A stretch of DNA of 17,639 bases from Candidatus Latescibacterota bacterium (lineage in GTDB: Bacteria; Latescibacterota; UBA2968; UBA8231), in NCBI GenBank assembly GCA_021295675.1, contig JAGWBY010000139.1, positions 1 through 17,639 of the forward strand. Reading direction: 5' to 3'. The notes under the pieces were generated by a model, which made no database searches, was not told where the DNA came from, and saw only the letters and a list, made by a program, of their open reading frames with translations. Positions within the stretch are counted from its first letter, which is position 1, and every line of letters begins with the position of its first letter. A program made the translations under genes and the position numbers. Below, piece by piece: positions 1 to 8,162 of this stretch.

Positions 1-1524
1 CGCTTCGGCGGCTTCACCACGGATGAATCCATTCTCTTGGGTCTGAAGGGATTTGCGGCCGAGACGTTGGGTTGGAGCGTGAGCGCGTCTTATGGCCGCC
101 ACCACGCGGACTACTTCATCTTCAACACCGTGAATGCCTCGATGGGGCCCGATACGCCGACATCGTTCAACCCTGGAGACTATATCCAGACGGATGTCAA
201 CTTAAACCTAGACCTTACGTATCCGGTCAGCGACCAGTTGTTCTTGGCCGCGGGGCTCGAGCGTCGCAACGAAGCATTTGAGATCGTGGAGGGACAGATT
301 GAGTCGTACATAATCGGCCAGCCTTTGGCCAGCCAGGGATTTCAACCGGCTACTAATGGATTCTCCGGTTTCAGCAAGGTAGCCGCCGGCCGCTGGGATC
401 GAACCAACACGGCCCTGTACGTGGAGGCGGATTTTGAGCCGATTGATCCGTTGGTGCTTTCCGTGGCACTGCGCTCGGAAAATTTTGACGACTTTGGCAG
501 CACTACCAACTACAAAGGAGCCGCCAATTTCGCCGTTACGGACGACCTGAAGTTGCGCGGTAGTTATAGCACCGGCTTCAGGGCACCGACGCCCGGCCAG
601 CAAAATGCCTTCAACATAACGACCGAGTTCAACTTCGCGAAGAATGACTTGGTGAACAACGGAACGGTCCCTTCCACCAGTGCCGCAGCCGAGTTGTACG
701 GTGGCGAACCTCTTGATGCAGAGAAGTCGGTCAACCTCTCTGCGGGCCTCGTTGTCGATATGGCCATCGCAAGTGCGACAATCGACTTCTTTGACATCAC
801 GGTGAAAGACCGCCTGACAATCTCGCAGGACTTCGCGCTTACCGAGACACAGAGGGCCCAGCTAATCGAAGAGGGGATAACCAGCGCCGCCGGCCTGCAG
901 GAATTCCGCTTCTTCACCAATGCTTTCGACTCCGCCACCAATGGGGTTGATGTCGTTGTTTCAGCTCCGGTGGGTTCGGGGACGCTGAGCCTCGCCTATA
1001 ACTATACGAGCACTGAAATCAGCTTAGGCGATGAGCAGAGAACGGAATTCGACCGGCTCAACGAGCAGCTGGGCGAATTGGAAGAGGACCCCGAGTCTTT
1101 GGGCCAGGACGAAAAGGACAAGTTGGCTGAAGATGTCGGAAAACTGGATGCCCAGTTGAGGCCTCTGAACACCGACCGGATCCGGGAATTGGAGACGAAT
1201 CTTCCCAAGCAGCGCGGGAATTTGACCCTGACTCAAACCCTGACCGAGCGTTGGAATGCCCTAGGTCGCGCCAGCTACTACGGCGAATGGTACGACTCTG
1301 AAGACGATCGAGCCTATAGTGGCAAGGTGCTGTTTGACCTTGAAACCAGTGTCTCGTTCAATGAAGGTATGTCTGCGATAGCGATTGGTGCGCAGAACAT
1401 TCTCAACACCTATCCCGACGAACATGAACTAGCCGCTGATCGGACTGGCAACAAGTACAGCCAGTTCAGCCCCTTTGGCTTTGGCGGCGCGTTCTGGTAC
1501 GTGAAATACAGCTACAGCCGCTAG
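1..1524 (+). CDS. TonB-dependent outer-membrane receptor, C-terminal part (5' end outside window)
   Basis: This would be the C-terminal beta-barrel of an energy-coupled outer-membrane transporter that takes up a ligand such as an iron chelate, vitamin or glycan. The frame is open from base 1, so the TTG at 37 is internal and the signal peptide, TonB box and plug domain lie upstream. Family hallmarks are the STGFRAPTPGQ motif near nt 570-600, alternating amphipathic strands throughout, the RIRELETNLPKQRGNLTL segment near nt 1180-1230, and a final strand ending in YVKYSYSR at the stop. The usual terminal aromatic residue is replaced by SR. A charged, helix-prone insertion of roughly 50 residues (nt 1024-1190) sits between two late barrel strands, which is unusual. 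Codon use is less GC-rich than in the genes downstream. The ligand cannot be told from this part. The gene ends just before a strong terminator. Confidence 0.93.
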   Translation, partial: RFGGFTTDESILLGLKGFAAETLGWSVSASYGRHHADYFIFNTVNASMGPDTPTSFNPGDYIQTDVNLNLDLTYPVSDQLFLAAGLERRNEAFEIVEGQIESYIIGQPLASQGFQPATNGFSGFSKVAAGRWDRTNTALYVEADFEPIDPLVLSVALRSENFDDFGSTTNYKGAANFAVTDDLKLRGSYSTGFRAPTPGQQNAFNITTEFNFAKNDLVNNGTVPSTSAAAELYGGEPLDAEKSVNLSAGLVVDMAIASATIDFFDITVKDRLTISQDFALTETQRAQLIEEGITSAAGLQEFRFFTNAFDSATNGVDVVVSAPVGSGTLSLAYNYTSTEISLGDEQRTEFDRLNEQLGELEEDPESLGQDEKDKLAEDVGKLDAQLRPLNTDRIRELETNLPKQRGNLTLTQTLTERWNALGRASYYGEWYDSEDDRAYSGKVLFDLETSVSFNEGMSAIAIGAQNILNTYPDEHELAADRTGNKYSQFSPFGFGGAFWYVKYSYSR

Positions 1525-1533
1525 GATTTATAC

Positions 1534-1570
1534 AAAAGGCCGGGTACCTGTTTGGGTACTCGGCCTTTTT
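1534..1570 (+). terminator. Intrinsic (Rho-independent) terminator of the TonB-dependent receptor gene
   Basis: A 15-bp stem pairs 1534-1548 with 1555-1569, with one G-T wobble (1543/1560) and a 6-nt loop. The arms run AAAAGGCCGGGTACC and GGTACTCGGCCTTTT. A T-tract ends at 1570 and further T-rich sequence follows to 1578. It lies 10 nt after the receptor stop codon and isolates that gene from the decarboxylase gene downstream. The A-tract and T-tract are symmetrical, so it could work in both directions. Confidence 0.9.
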
Positions 1571-1622
1571 GTATTTTTACAGGCGAGACGCCCGTATCCC
1601 TTACCCGAATTGGACTCAATAC

Positions 1623-3237
1623 ATGACCGCATCCTACCGCGACGCGCTAGAACACATCCGCCGCGCCTTCCCCCAGCCGGTGTCCGACCCCATTCACGAT
1701 TCGTATTTCGTGCATTCCATCATGCGCGCCCTAGACCAAGTCGATGACCTGAAAATACAGTTGCCGACGCTTGGCCCGGTAGTTTCTGGCGACTTTGCCG
1801 AAGCGCAAAACGCCGAGCTGCCCGCTGAGATGTCGTCGGTCGAGGCAGTTACCTCCGATCTCGTCAGCTATCTGCGCGGCATAACCATCTCCAGCCATCC
1901 CCACACCCAACAAAACGTCATCGCTCCCCCGACCATTCCCAGCCTCATCGGCGTCCTGCTCGCCTCGTTGCACAACCCCAACATCGCTTGGGATGAATAC
2001 AGCCGCCTCGTCGCCCATAACCGCGCGAATGGTCGGCTACGACCCACAACAAGCTGGCGGCACGTTTACCTTTGGTGGAACCGGCACCACGCTCTATGGG
2101 GTAAAGATCGGTCTGGAAAAAGCCTGTCCGCAGGCCATGCAAAAGGGCGTATCCGACGACGTGGTGGTACTCGTTTCCGACGCCGGGCACTACTGCGCCC
2201 ACAACATCGTCGGCTGGCTCGGCATTGGCACCGATCAGTTGATCGTCATTCCGACAATAGCTGAAAACGAAATCGACCTCGCGCAGCTAGCGGATGCAGC
2301 GCGAGCGGCCTTAGACAGCGGAAAAAAAATCGCCGCCATTATTGCGACTATGGGGACTACGGATGCGTTCGGCTTGGACGACTTGCAGGCGATTGTGGCC
2401 TTGCGCGACTCGCTCGTCGATGAATTCCAGCTATCCTACCGCCCGCACATCCACGCCGACGCGGTCATTGGCTGGGCGTGGTCGGTGTTCAACGACTACG
2501 ACTTTCAGGACAACCCCTTGGAGTTTCGCCCGCGGACCCTGCGCGCCCTCGCCGGAGCGTGCCGGCGCATCCGCCATTTGGCGCTAGCCGATTCCATGGG
2601 CATTGACTTCCACAAGACCGGCTTTGCCCCGTATATCTCCAGCCTCGTCCTCGTCAAAGACCGGGCGGATTTGCAGCTTCTGATGCGCGACCCGAAGCAG
2701 ATGCCGTACCTCTATCACTTTGGCGATCATCGCCCCGGCATGTACACCCTCGAAACATCCAGAGCTGGGACCGGCCCGCTGACTGCGCTGGCCAACTTTC
2801 GCTTTTTCGGCGAGCAGGGATTGCGCGTCGCATTGGGGCACACCGTCGAGATGACCCAGCTTTTGCGCGAGCACCTCGAAGGACACGAAGCCATCACCGT
2901 GCTCAACCGCGACAACTTTGGTACGGTAACGCTCTTCCGGGTGTATCCGCCCGACGTGGATACTTTTGCGATCAAGCGCCAAGAATTCGAAGACCCTGCC
3001 TATCGGGAAATGCTGCTAGCCCACAATGACTACAACCGCAAAGTTTTCGACTACGTGCATGCGGAGGCTATGGCCGGACGCGGGGTCGTCCTTTCCTCGA
3101 CCGACTGCTATCGGCACACCCAATACGAGGAACCGATTGTCGCGCTGAAGTCCTTTATTGTGTCGCCTTTTGTGGATGAAAAGGATGTCGAAGTCGTAGT
3201 GGCGAAAGTCTTGGAAGCTAGAGAAAAGTTCGTCTAA
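1623..3237 (+). pseudogene. PLP-dependent group II decarboxylase (glutamate/aromatic amino-acid type), frameshifted near 2016
   Basis: This is a PF00282-type decarboxylase (COG0076), which would remove the alpha-carboxyl of an amino acid in the cytoplasm; the substrate is not evident. The N-terminal part reads from ATG 1623 through HTQQNVIAPPTIPSLIG and NPNIAWDEYSRLVA to about 2015. The rest reads in another frame from 2017: ITARMVGYD, then the cofactor-binding segment GGTFTFGGTGTTLYG, HYCAHN, the Asp of HADAV (2458-2460), and the Schiff-base Lys in DFHKTG (2614-2616). Homologues normally carry a conserved AEVEA-like stretch between these two blocks. About 5-7 residues are missing, so this looks like a short deletion of length 3n+2, not a plain single-base slip. 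ATG 1623 is preferred over the TTG at 1569, which lies inside the terminator. The Shine-Dalgarno is weak. A downstream ATG at 1993 could give only a headless 414-residue product. It converges on the channel gene with a 5-nt gap. Whether this is a real mutation or an assembly error cannot be decided here. Confidence 0.85.
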
Positions 3238-3242
3238 AGCCG

Positions 3243-4613
3243 CTATTTCTCCTGCGCTGCCACGGCGTCGCGGATTTCGCGGATGGTTCCTTCCAGTCGG
3301 TCTAGCCGCTCGTTGGTGTCTTTTATGTCTTCTTGAATTTTCGTTACGATCCCCACTTGCTCTTCTAGCTCCTCGACCTTCAAGGAATCCTCATCGCTGA
3401 CGAGGATGCTGGTCAGCGTCGCCGTAAAAACACCCACTAGCACCATCCCCGTAATCACCAGAAAAACGGTGAGGATTTTGCCCGAAGCGGTCTCGGGATT
3501 GTGGATGTCGGCGTACCCGCCGGTGACCAGCGTCGTAAAGCTCCACCAAAGGCTCGCCCCGAATCCCGAACCAGATTCCATGCGCTCCAAGCCCATGAAA
3601 ATGAAGGCCCCAAACACGAGCGATAACAAGCCGTACAGCAGGGATCGCTTGAGCAGCCGCACGTCCAATGTGGTGCTCAAGTGATCCATGCCCCGCCAGA
3701 AAAACAGTGCGATGCGGAATAAGCGCAGCGCCCGTAAAATTCGCACGGCCCTGAGCAAACGCCCCAAGCGAACGATACCTAGGTCGCCGACCTGTGATGC
3801 GGCGATAACTTGTACCGGGGGCAGCGGAATGGAGGTTATAAAGTCTATCCAGTTGTTTTTCCAGTACCACTTTTTGGAAGCGGCAAGCCGGTGTTCAAAG
3901 AAGAAATTGGCCATGAAAATGGTGCAGCATATTAAGTCGAGGATCCAGAATATCCACAACGTACCAACGGAAAAATGGGGTTCTATTTCCACAACGGGAT
4001 TTTCATAGTGCTCCCCGAGGTGGATGACGTCCACTTGTGTTAGTTTGCCCTCAACTACCTGTCCAGAAACAAGGGCACCTGACCCAACCGCATCCGCGAT
4101 GTGAATGTTCACCCGCTCATACCCGTCTCCCCCGTTCAAAACGTTTATTCGATGGATCCGGCCTTCTACTACTTCGGCTTTTGCCGTAGCACCACTACCT
4201 GTGGCCCCGATGCCGAGGAAGTCGATGCCGAGGATTGTGATCAGAAAAAGTATGAGAAAAAAGATGATCAGGTCTTTGACTTTCACCCTCGCGTCGCTGC
4301 CCAGTACTCGGGCCTGCTCGTCCATCAGGTGTTTCTTTTGCCGCGCCTGCTCAATGACTCGGACCTTGTCCTGCAATTTCTCTTTTCCGTCGTTCAATCT
4401 GGCGATCTGCGCTTCCGCTTTATCCAGACTCAGTTCGTATTGGCCGTGCCGTTTGACCAAACTGACCGTTTCGACCTTTTCGATCATTGCGCCGAGTTCT
4501 CGTTCTTGCTCGACTAGCTGACGGTCGATTCTATCGATCTCCTGCATTACCACATCTTTCATCTTGGTAATGCGTTCGAGCGAGCACGATTCTAGGTGCT
4601 TTGATAGTGACAT
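3243..4613 (-). CDS. Six-TM voltage-gated-like ion channel with coiled coils and an S1-S2 repeat domain
   Basis: Inner-membrane cation channel of 456 residues. Numbering starts at ATG 4613, which has AGGA 9 nt upstream; a start at 4682 would overlap the fhs stop. In order: an N-terminal coiled coil (about 21-97), S1 (114-135), an extracytoplasmic insert of two tandem 37-residue repeats (138-211) whose shared positions are GSGA, VVEG and a G..YE element, S2 (215-239), S3 (255-273), and S4 (279-305) with seven arginines at every third position, a clear voltage-sensor pattern. S5 (322-343), a pore loop (353-369) and S6 (379-405) follow, then a C-terminal coiled coil (409-452) that could assemble tetramers. 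The pore reads TLVTGGYADI where potassium channels have TVGYGD, so potassium selectivity is uncertain. It is the last gene of the minus-strand operon, 28 nt after fhs. The channel fold is certain; ion and gating stimulus are inferred. Confidence 0.88.
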   Translation of the reverse strand: MSLSKHLESCSLERITKMKDVVMQEIDRIDRQLVEQERELGAMIEKVETVSLVKRHGQYELSLDKAEAQIARLNDGKEKLQDKVRVIEQARQKKHLMDEQARVLGSDARVKVKDLIIFFLILFLITILGIDFLGIGATGSGATAKAEVVEGRIHRINVLNGGDGYERVNIHIADAVGSGALVSGQVVEGKLTQVDVIHLGEHYENPVVEIEPHFSVGTLWIFWILDLICCTIFMANFFFEHRLAASKKWYWKNNWIDFITSIPLPPVQVIAASQVGDLGIVRLGRLLRAVRILRALRLFRIALFFWRGMDHLSTTLDVRLLKRSLLYGLLSLVFGAFIFMGLERMESGSGFGASLWWSFTTLVTGGYADIHNPETASGKILTVFLVITGMVLVGVFTATLTSILVSDEDSLKVEELEEQVGIVTKIQEDIKDTNERLDRLEGTIREIRDAVAAQEK

Positions 4614-4641
4614 GGTGCGTCGTCCTGTATAGTTTGCGGGC

Positions 4642-6280
4642 TCAGAACAACCCTTTGATTTGTCCTGCTTCGTCGAGGTCAATCGACTCGGCTGAGGGTT
4701 TCTTCGGCAGGCCGGGCATCGTCATAATATCGCCTGTCAGCACCACCACAAAGCCAGCCCCAGCCGAGACCTTGACGTCGCGGATCGGCACGTCAAAGCC
4801 GCGCGGTCGTCCCTTGAGCCCGGGATCGGTCGATAGCGAGTACTGGGTCTTGGCGATGCAGACGGGCAGGTTGCCGTAGCCTTCGTCCTCCAGCCGCCTG
4901 AACTTGCCCCGCAGCAGCTTGTCCCCCATGATGTCGTCGGCACCGTAGATCGCTTGGGCGACGGTGCGCACCTTGTCCCACAGCCGCATGTCGTCGGGAT
5001 AGAGCAGCCGGAAGTCGCTCTGCGTGTTTTCGGCCACCTGCACCACGGTGCGGGCGAGGTCTTCGGCTCCTGCGCCACCGCGGGCGTGGTGATGCGCGGG
5101 GACGATCTCAACGCCGAGGTGCGCGCACTTGTCGCGGATGCACTGGATTTCGGCGTCGGTATCCGTGGCGAAGGCGTTGACCGCGACGACGACGGGCAAG
5201 CCGAAGAGGCGGATGTTTTCGATGTGCTTCTTGAGGTTTTCAACGCCCCGTTCAACCGCTCCAACATTGGGTTTGGCGATGCTTTTGAGCGAGGTCCCGC
5301 CGTGAAATTTGAGTGCGCGCACTGTGGCTACCAACACCACGAGGTCGGGGGCTAGGCCGCTTTGGCGGCACTTGATGTTGGCGAATTTCTCCGCGCCCAA
5401 GTCCGCGCCAAAGCCAGCCTCGGTAATGGTGTATTCGGACAGGCGCGTGCTCAAGCGGGTGGCGGCGATGGAGTTGCAGCCGTGGGCGATATTGGCAAAA
5501 GGGCCGCCGTGGACTAACGCTGGGTTGCCCTCTAGAGTCTGCACCAAGTTGGGCTGGCAGGCGTCCTTGAGCAGCACTGCCATGGCACCGTGGACGGCTA
5601 GGTCCGCAGCGCGAACGGTTTCGCGGGAGCGGGTCTGGGCGACGACGATCCGGCCGAGCCGCTCTTTGAGCTCGGCCCGAGATTCGGACAGGCAGAGGAT
5701 GGCCATGACCTCCGAGGCGACGGCAATGTCGAATCCCGATTGGCGCGGAAAGGAGTTGGCGGTCCCCCCTAGCCCGATGACGATATCGCGCAGTGCCCGG
5801 TCGTTTATGTCGAGGACGCGGTTCCAGACGATGCGGCGGGGATCAATGCGGCGCACATTGCCGTGGTGGATGTAGTTGTCGAGGGCCGCGGCGAGTAGGT
5901 TGTGCGCGGCGGAGACCGCGTGGATGTCGCCGGTGAAGTGCCATCGGCGCTACCTGAGCGTAGCCGCCGCCGGCGCCGCCTCCCTTCATGCCGAAGCAAG
6001 GCCCCAGTGAAGGCTCCCGCAGGCAGACGGTGGCGCGCTTGCCAATGCGGTTGAGCGCGTCGCCGAGGCCGATGGTAGTGGTGGTTTTGCCCTCGCCAGC
6101 CGGAGTCGGGTTGATGGCCGAGACGAGGATTAGCTTGCCGGTAGTGGGTGAGTCTTCAAGCTGCTGGCAGAATTCCTGCGAGATCTTGGCCTTGACGCGG
6201 CCGTAGTGTTCGAGGTGTTCGGAGCCGATCCCGAGCTGGGCGGGTGAGGTCTGGCGGGCGATTTCGATATCGGGTAGCAA
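4642..6280 (-). pseudogene. fhs: Formate-tetrahydrofolate ligase, frameshifted at about 5941
   Basis: Fhs makes 10-formyl-tetrahydrofolate from formate, THF and ATP in the cytoplasm. The start is TTG 6280, with AGGAG 6 nt upstream and the typical opening [10 protein letters not shown]. The 5' part (6280-5941) has the nucleotide-binding [11 protein letters not shown] (residues 59-69), REPSLGP and [14 protein letters not shown]. After AQVAPM the frame breaks. The rest reads from 5940 as [39 protein letters not shown] and LPVCIAKTQYSLS to a normal C-terminus. Fhs proteins have PMEDINLHFTGD here. Only ATGG precedes CAC, so the EDINL codons are lost, about 14 nt. Restoring 14 nt gives 1653 nt, or 550 residues, the usual family size. 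An ATG at 5856 opens the 3' frame but would yield an enzyme without its ATP site. The gene sits 28 nt after the SDR and 28 nt before the channel gene. It may be a real null allele or an assembly artefact. Confidence 0.93.
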
Positions 6281-6286
6281 AGTGAA

Positions 6287-6291
6287 CTCCT
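6287..6291 (-). promoter_or_regulatory. Ribosome binding site that fixes the TTG start of fhs
   Basis: On the minus strand AGGAG lies 6 nt upstream of TTG 6280, which opens exactly where Fhs proteins begin. The in-frame ATG at 6367 would add 29 residues with no resemblance to Fhs and would lie within the end of the SDR gene, so the TTG start is preferred. Confidence 0.75.
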
Positions 6292-6308
6292 GATGGGAAT
6301 AGGTCGGT

Positions 6309-7112
6309 CTATACGCCGCAAAACGCGGAAAAGCCGCCGTCAATGGGCACGATGGCACCGGTGACAAACGCGGCTGCGTCCGAAAAGAGCCACAGGGCCG
6401 CGCCTACTACTTCGTGCGGGTCGCCAAAGCGGGTCATGGGGACATTTTTGAGAATGGTCTGGCCGCGATCGGTCAGCTCGCCGCTCGTTTCGTCGAGGAG
6501 CAGGAAGCGGTTTTGCGCGGTGATCATAAAGCCTGGGGCCACGGCATTGACGCGGATTTTGGGCGCGTAGGTCGTGGCCATGTGCACGGCTAGCCAGCGG
6601 GTGAAACTGTCGGCGGCAGCCTTGCCATTGGAATACGCCAAGGCCCGCGACAGCGGCAGCCCTCCGCCGATGGAGGTGATATTGACGACCGCCCCATCGC
6701 CTTTAGCGGCGAAGACGCGGCCCACGGCCTGCGAGGGCAGGACGGCGCTTAGATAGTTGAGATCCATTACCATCCTGACCGCTTCTGGATCAATATCAAA
6801 GAATTCGAGTTCCGGGGAGGTGGTGGTGTCCTTGTGACTGCCACCAGCGCCGTTGAGCAGAAAGTCGATGGTGCCAAAGTGCTCGATGGTCTCGGCGAGC
6901 GCGGCCTCGACGCTGTCTTTGTTGACGACGTTGCACTCGACGGGGAGGACTTGGTTGATTTCGTCGGCTTTGGCGCGGGCCGCCTCTGGAGAAATGTCCC
7001 AGATCGCCACCTCAGCGCCGGCTTGGGCGAGGCCGCGGGCGATCTCGCCGCCAATGGCACCGCCGGCGCCGGTAGCCACGGCCTTTTTGCCGTGGAAGTC
7101 AAAAGTAGTCAA
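6309..7112 (-). CDS. SDR-family oxidoreductase, D-mannonate oxidoreductase-like
   Basis: Classical short-chain dehydrogenase of 267 residues, using NAD(P). It has the TGAGGAIG nucleotide-binding motif (14-21), NGAGG (87-91), and the catalytic set Asn119, Ser147, Tyr160 and Lys164 (YSNGK). The segments [19 protein letters not shown] and the C-terminal [12 protein letters not shown] are typical of the SDR type annotated as D-mannonate oxidoreductase (fructuronate reductase, like B. subtilis YjmF). That enzyme interconverts mannonate and fructuronate in hexuronate catabolism; the substrate here is inferred from this resemblance only. The start is TTG 7112, with AAGGAG 10 nt upstream and no in-frame ATG nearby. 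It lies in the operon between a 23-codon ORF (26-nt gap) and fhs (28-nt gap). The sugar-isomerase gene two positions upstream supports a role in sugar-acid breakdown. Confidence 0.88.
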   Translation of the reverse strand: MTTFDFHGKKAVATGAGGAIGGEIARGLAQAGAEVAIWDISPEAARAKADEINQVLPVECNVVNKDSVEAALAETIEHFGTIDFLLNGAGGSHKDTTTSPELEFFDIDPEAVRMVMDLNYLSAVLPSQAVGRVFAAKGDGAVVNITSIGGGLPLSRALAYSNGKAAADSFTRWLAVHMATTYAPKIRVNAVAPGFMITAQNRFLLLDETSGELTDRGQTILKNVPMTRFGDPHEVVGAALWLFSDAAAFVTGAIVPIDGGFSAFCGV

Positions 7113-7138
7113 GGTGATGCTTCTCCTTCTGTTAAAAT

Positions 7139-7210
7139 TCAGTCGCTGAGCCGTAGGACCGGGGGATCGTCAATGCGGGCAATGTCGAGGAAAGGGTGGG
7201 GGGTACTCAT
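7139..7210 (-). CDS. Possible 23-residue small ORF coupled to the isomerase gene
   Basis: The ATG at 7210 overlaps the isomerase stop codon in an ATGA arrangement, typical of translational coupling, and the ORF ends in TGA at 7139, 26 nt before the SDR start. It encodes MSTPHPFLDIARIDDPPVLR plus three more residues. I do not recognise it. It has no membrane segment or signal peptide and no Shine-Dalgarno of its own. It reads like the beginning of a normal enzyme, so it may be the stump of a gene lost by deletion, a real small peptide, or chance. Nothing but position and composition supports it. Confidence 0.3.
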   Translation of the reverse strand: MSTPHPFLDIARIDDPPVLRLSD

Positions 7211-8034
7211 CGTCGCCGCGCTGGAGAGCGGCTCCTGCTCAGCGCCGGTGCTAACGCCGCGTAGCCGACCGCGCAGGATTCGGCGAAATCCATGGTGACA
7301 AACGTCTCTATCGTTAGGGCTTCGGCAAAGCCGATGTCCCTAAGCGCCTGCACGATGCGCGGATAATCGAGGCTTCCACGGCCGGGGATTTTGTGGTCCC
7401 AGTCGGGATAGGTGCCGATGTGGTCCTTGAGATGGGCGTGCATGATGCGCCCCTGCCACTGGTGGGCGACCGCGACCGGGTCCAAGCCGAGGAGCGTCAG
7501 ATAGCACGGATCGAAATTGATGCCAAAGGACGCGCTGCCGACCTCGTCGTGCAGCTCCAAGAAGCGCTCGGGGGTGTCAGTGAGCCAACCGGCCCACACG
7601 CCATCGACTGCCAACTGCACGTTGCGGGGCACTGCGTAGGCAAGCGCGTCTTGGAGATAGGTGACCACTCGCCGCCAAGCTTCGTCTCGCTGGGCGTCGT
7701 CCTTGGGACCGCCCATGTGGAAGACGACGAGCGGTGCGCCGACATCCACGGCCAAATCGACCGACCCCTTGAGGTCGAGCGGTTCGTCGGTAAAGAGCGA
7801 ATCGGCGAGATTGGCGTGGGTGATGACGGCTTCGATGGTGAGGTCCAACCGCTCGGCAATACTCCGCGTCTGCGCGCGCAACTCGGGCGTCACTGAGCGC
7901 GGATCCGCCGACGGCCCGTGGGTCCCCGAAATGTCGATGCCGTCGTAGCCAGTAGCGGCGATTTTTTCCAGTGCCGGCTCGAGCGGCATTTCAAGCCGGT
8001 CGGTGTAGCTATAGGTGTAAAAGGCAAGACGCAT
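7207..8034 (-). CDS. Sugar phosphate isomerase/epimerase-like TIM barrel (AP endonuclease 2 family)
   Basis: A 275-residue xylose-isomerase-like TIM barrel (PF01261), typically a metal-dependent cytoplasmic isomerase or epimerase of sugars or sugar acids. Visible features are the opening MRLAFYTYSYTDRL, GYDGIDISGTHG (29-40), and likely metal ligands Asp144 (LAVDGVW), Asp175 (NFDPCYL), His201 (HAHLKD) and Glu243 (LTIETF). IPGRGSLDYPRI (216-227) is the conserved loop that usually precedes the last barrel strands. Asp144 stands where many relatives have Glu. ATG 8034 is the natural start, but its upstream sequence is AT-rich with no clear Shine-Dalgarno. It is the first gene of the operon leading through the SDR and fhs to the channel, and it diverges from a Gfo/Idh gene across 128 bp. 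Isomerase plus dehydrogenases suggests a carbohydrate-oxidation locus; the exact substrate is unknown. Confidence 0.88.
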   Translation of the reverse strand: MRLAFYTYSYTDRLEMPLEPALEKIAATGYDGIDISGTHGPSADPRSVTPELRAQTRSIAERLDLTIEAVITHANLADSLFTDEPLDLKGSVDLAVDVGAPLVVFHMGGPKDDAQRDEAWRRVVTYLQDALAYAVPRNVQLAVDGVWAGWLTDTPERFLELHDEVGSASFGINFDPCYLTLLGLDPVAVAHQWQGRIMHAHLKDHIGTYPDWDHKIPGRGSLDYPRIVQALRDIGFAEALTIETFVTMDFAESCAVGYAALAPALSRSRSPARRR

Positions 8035-8073
8035 GGCTTAAATTAAATTGCTGAATATCGACGTACATGGGAG

Positions 8074-8097
8074 GCTTCTTCCTTGGTCGGAGGAAGC
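8074..8097. repeat. Inverted repeat in the divergent isomerase / Gfo-Idh intergenic region
   Basis: GCTTCTTCC (8074-8082) and GGAGGAAGC (8089-8097) form a 9-bp stem with one T-G wobble and a 6-nt loop. It lies in the 128-bp region between two divergent starts, so it could be an operator or a hairpin in the 5' leader of the Gfo/Idh transcript. No T-tract follows, so it is not an intrinsic terminator. I see no convincing -35/-10 pair in either direction here. Confidence 0.45.
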
Positions 8098-8162
8098 AAA
8101 GCGCACATCTTATTCTAGTTAATCAGACCCTTTTTAGCAATTTTACCCAGAGGAGATACGAC

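Noticed and set aside
1569..1622. TTG 1569 as the decarboxylase start
   Set aside because: It lies in the T-tract of the intrinsic terminator and adds residues unlike the family; ATG 1623 opens onto a normal N-terminal helix.
1990..2040. Programmed ribosomal frameshifting as explanation for the decarboxylase break
   Set aside because: No slippery heptamer or downstream pseudoknot is evident, and conserved residues are missing at the junction, which a frameshift alone would not explain.
4614..4682. N-terminal extension of the ion channel to 4682
   Set aside because: It would overlap the end of fhs, whereas ATG 4613 has a Shine-Dalgarno-like AGGA and starts directly before the coiled coil.
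5935..5950. Translational bypass or an intron in fhs
   Set aside because: Sequence is missing, not added, relative to the family; there is nothing to skip or splice out.
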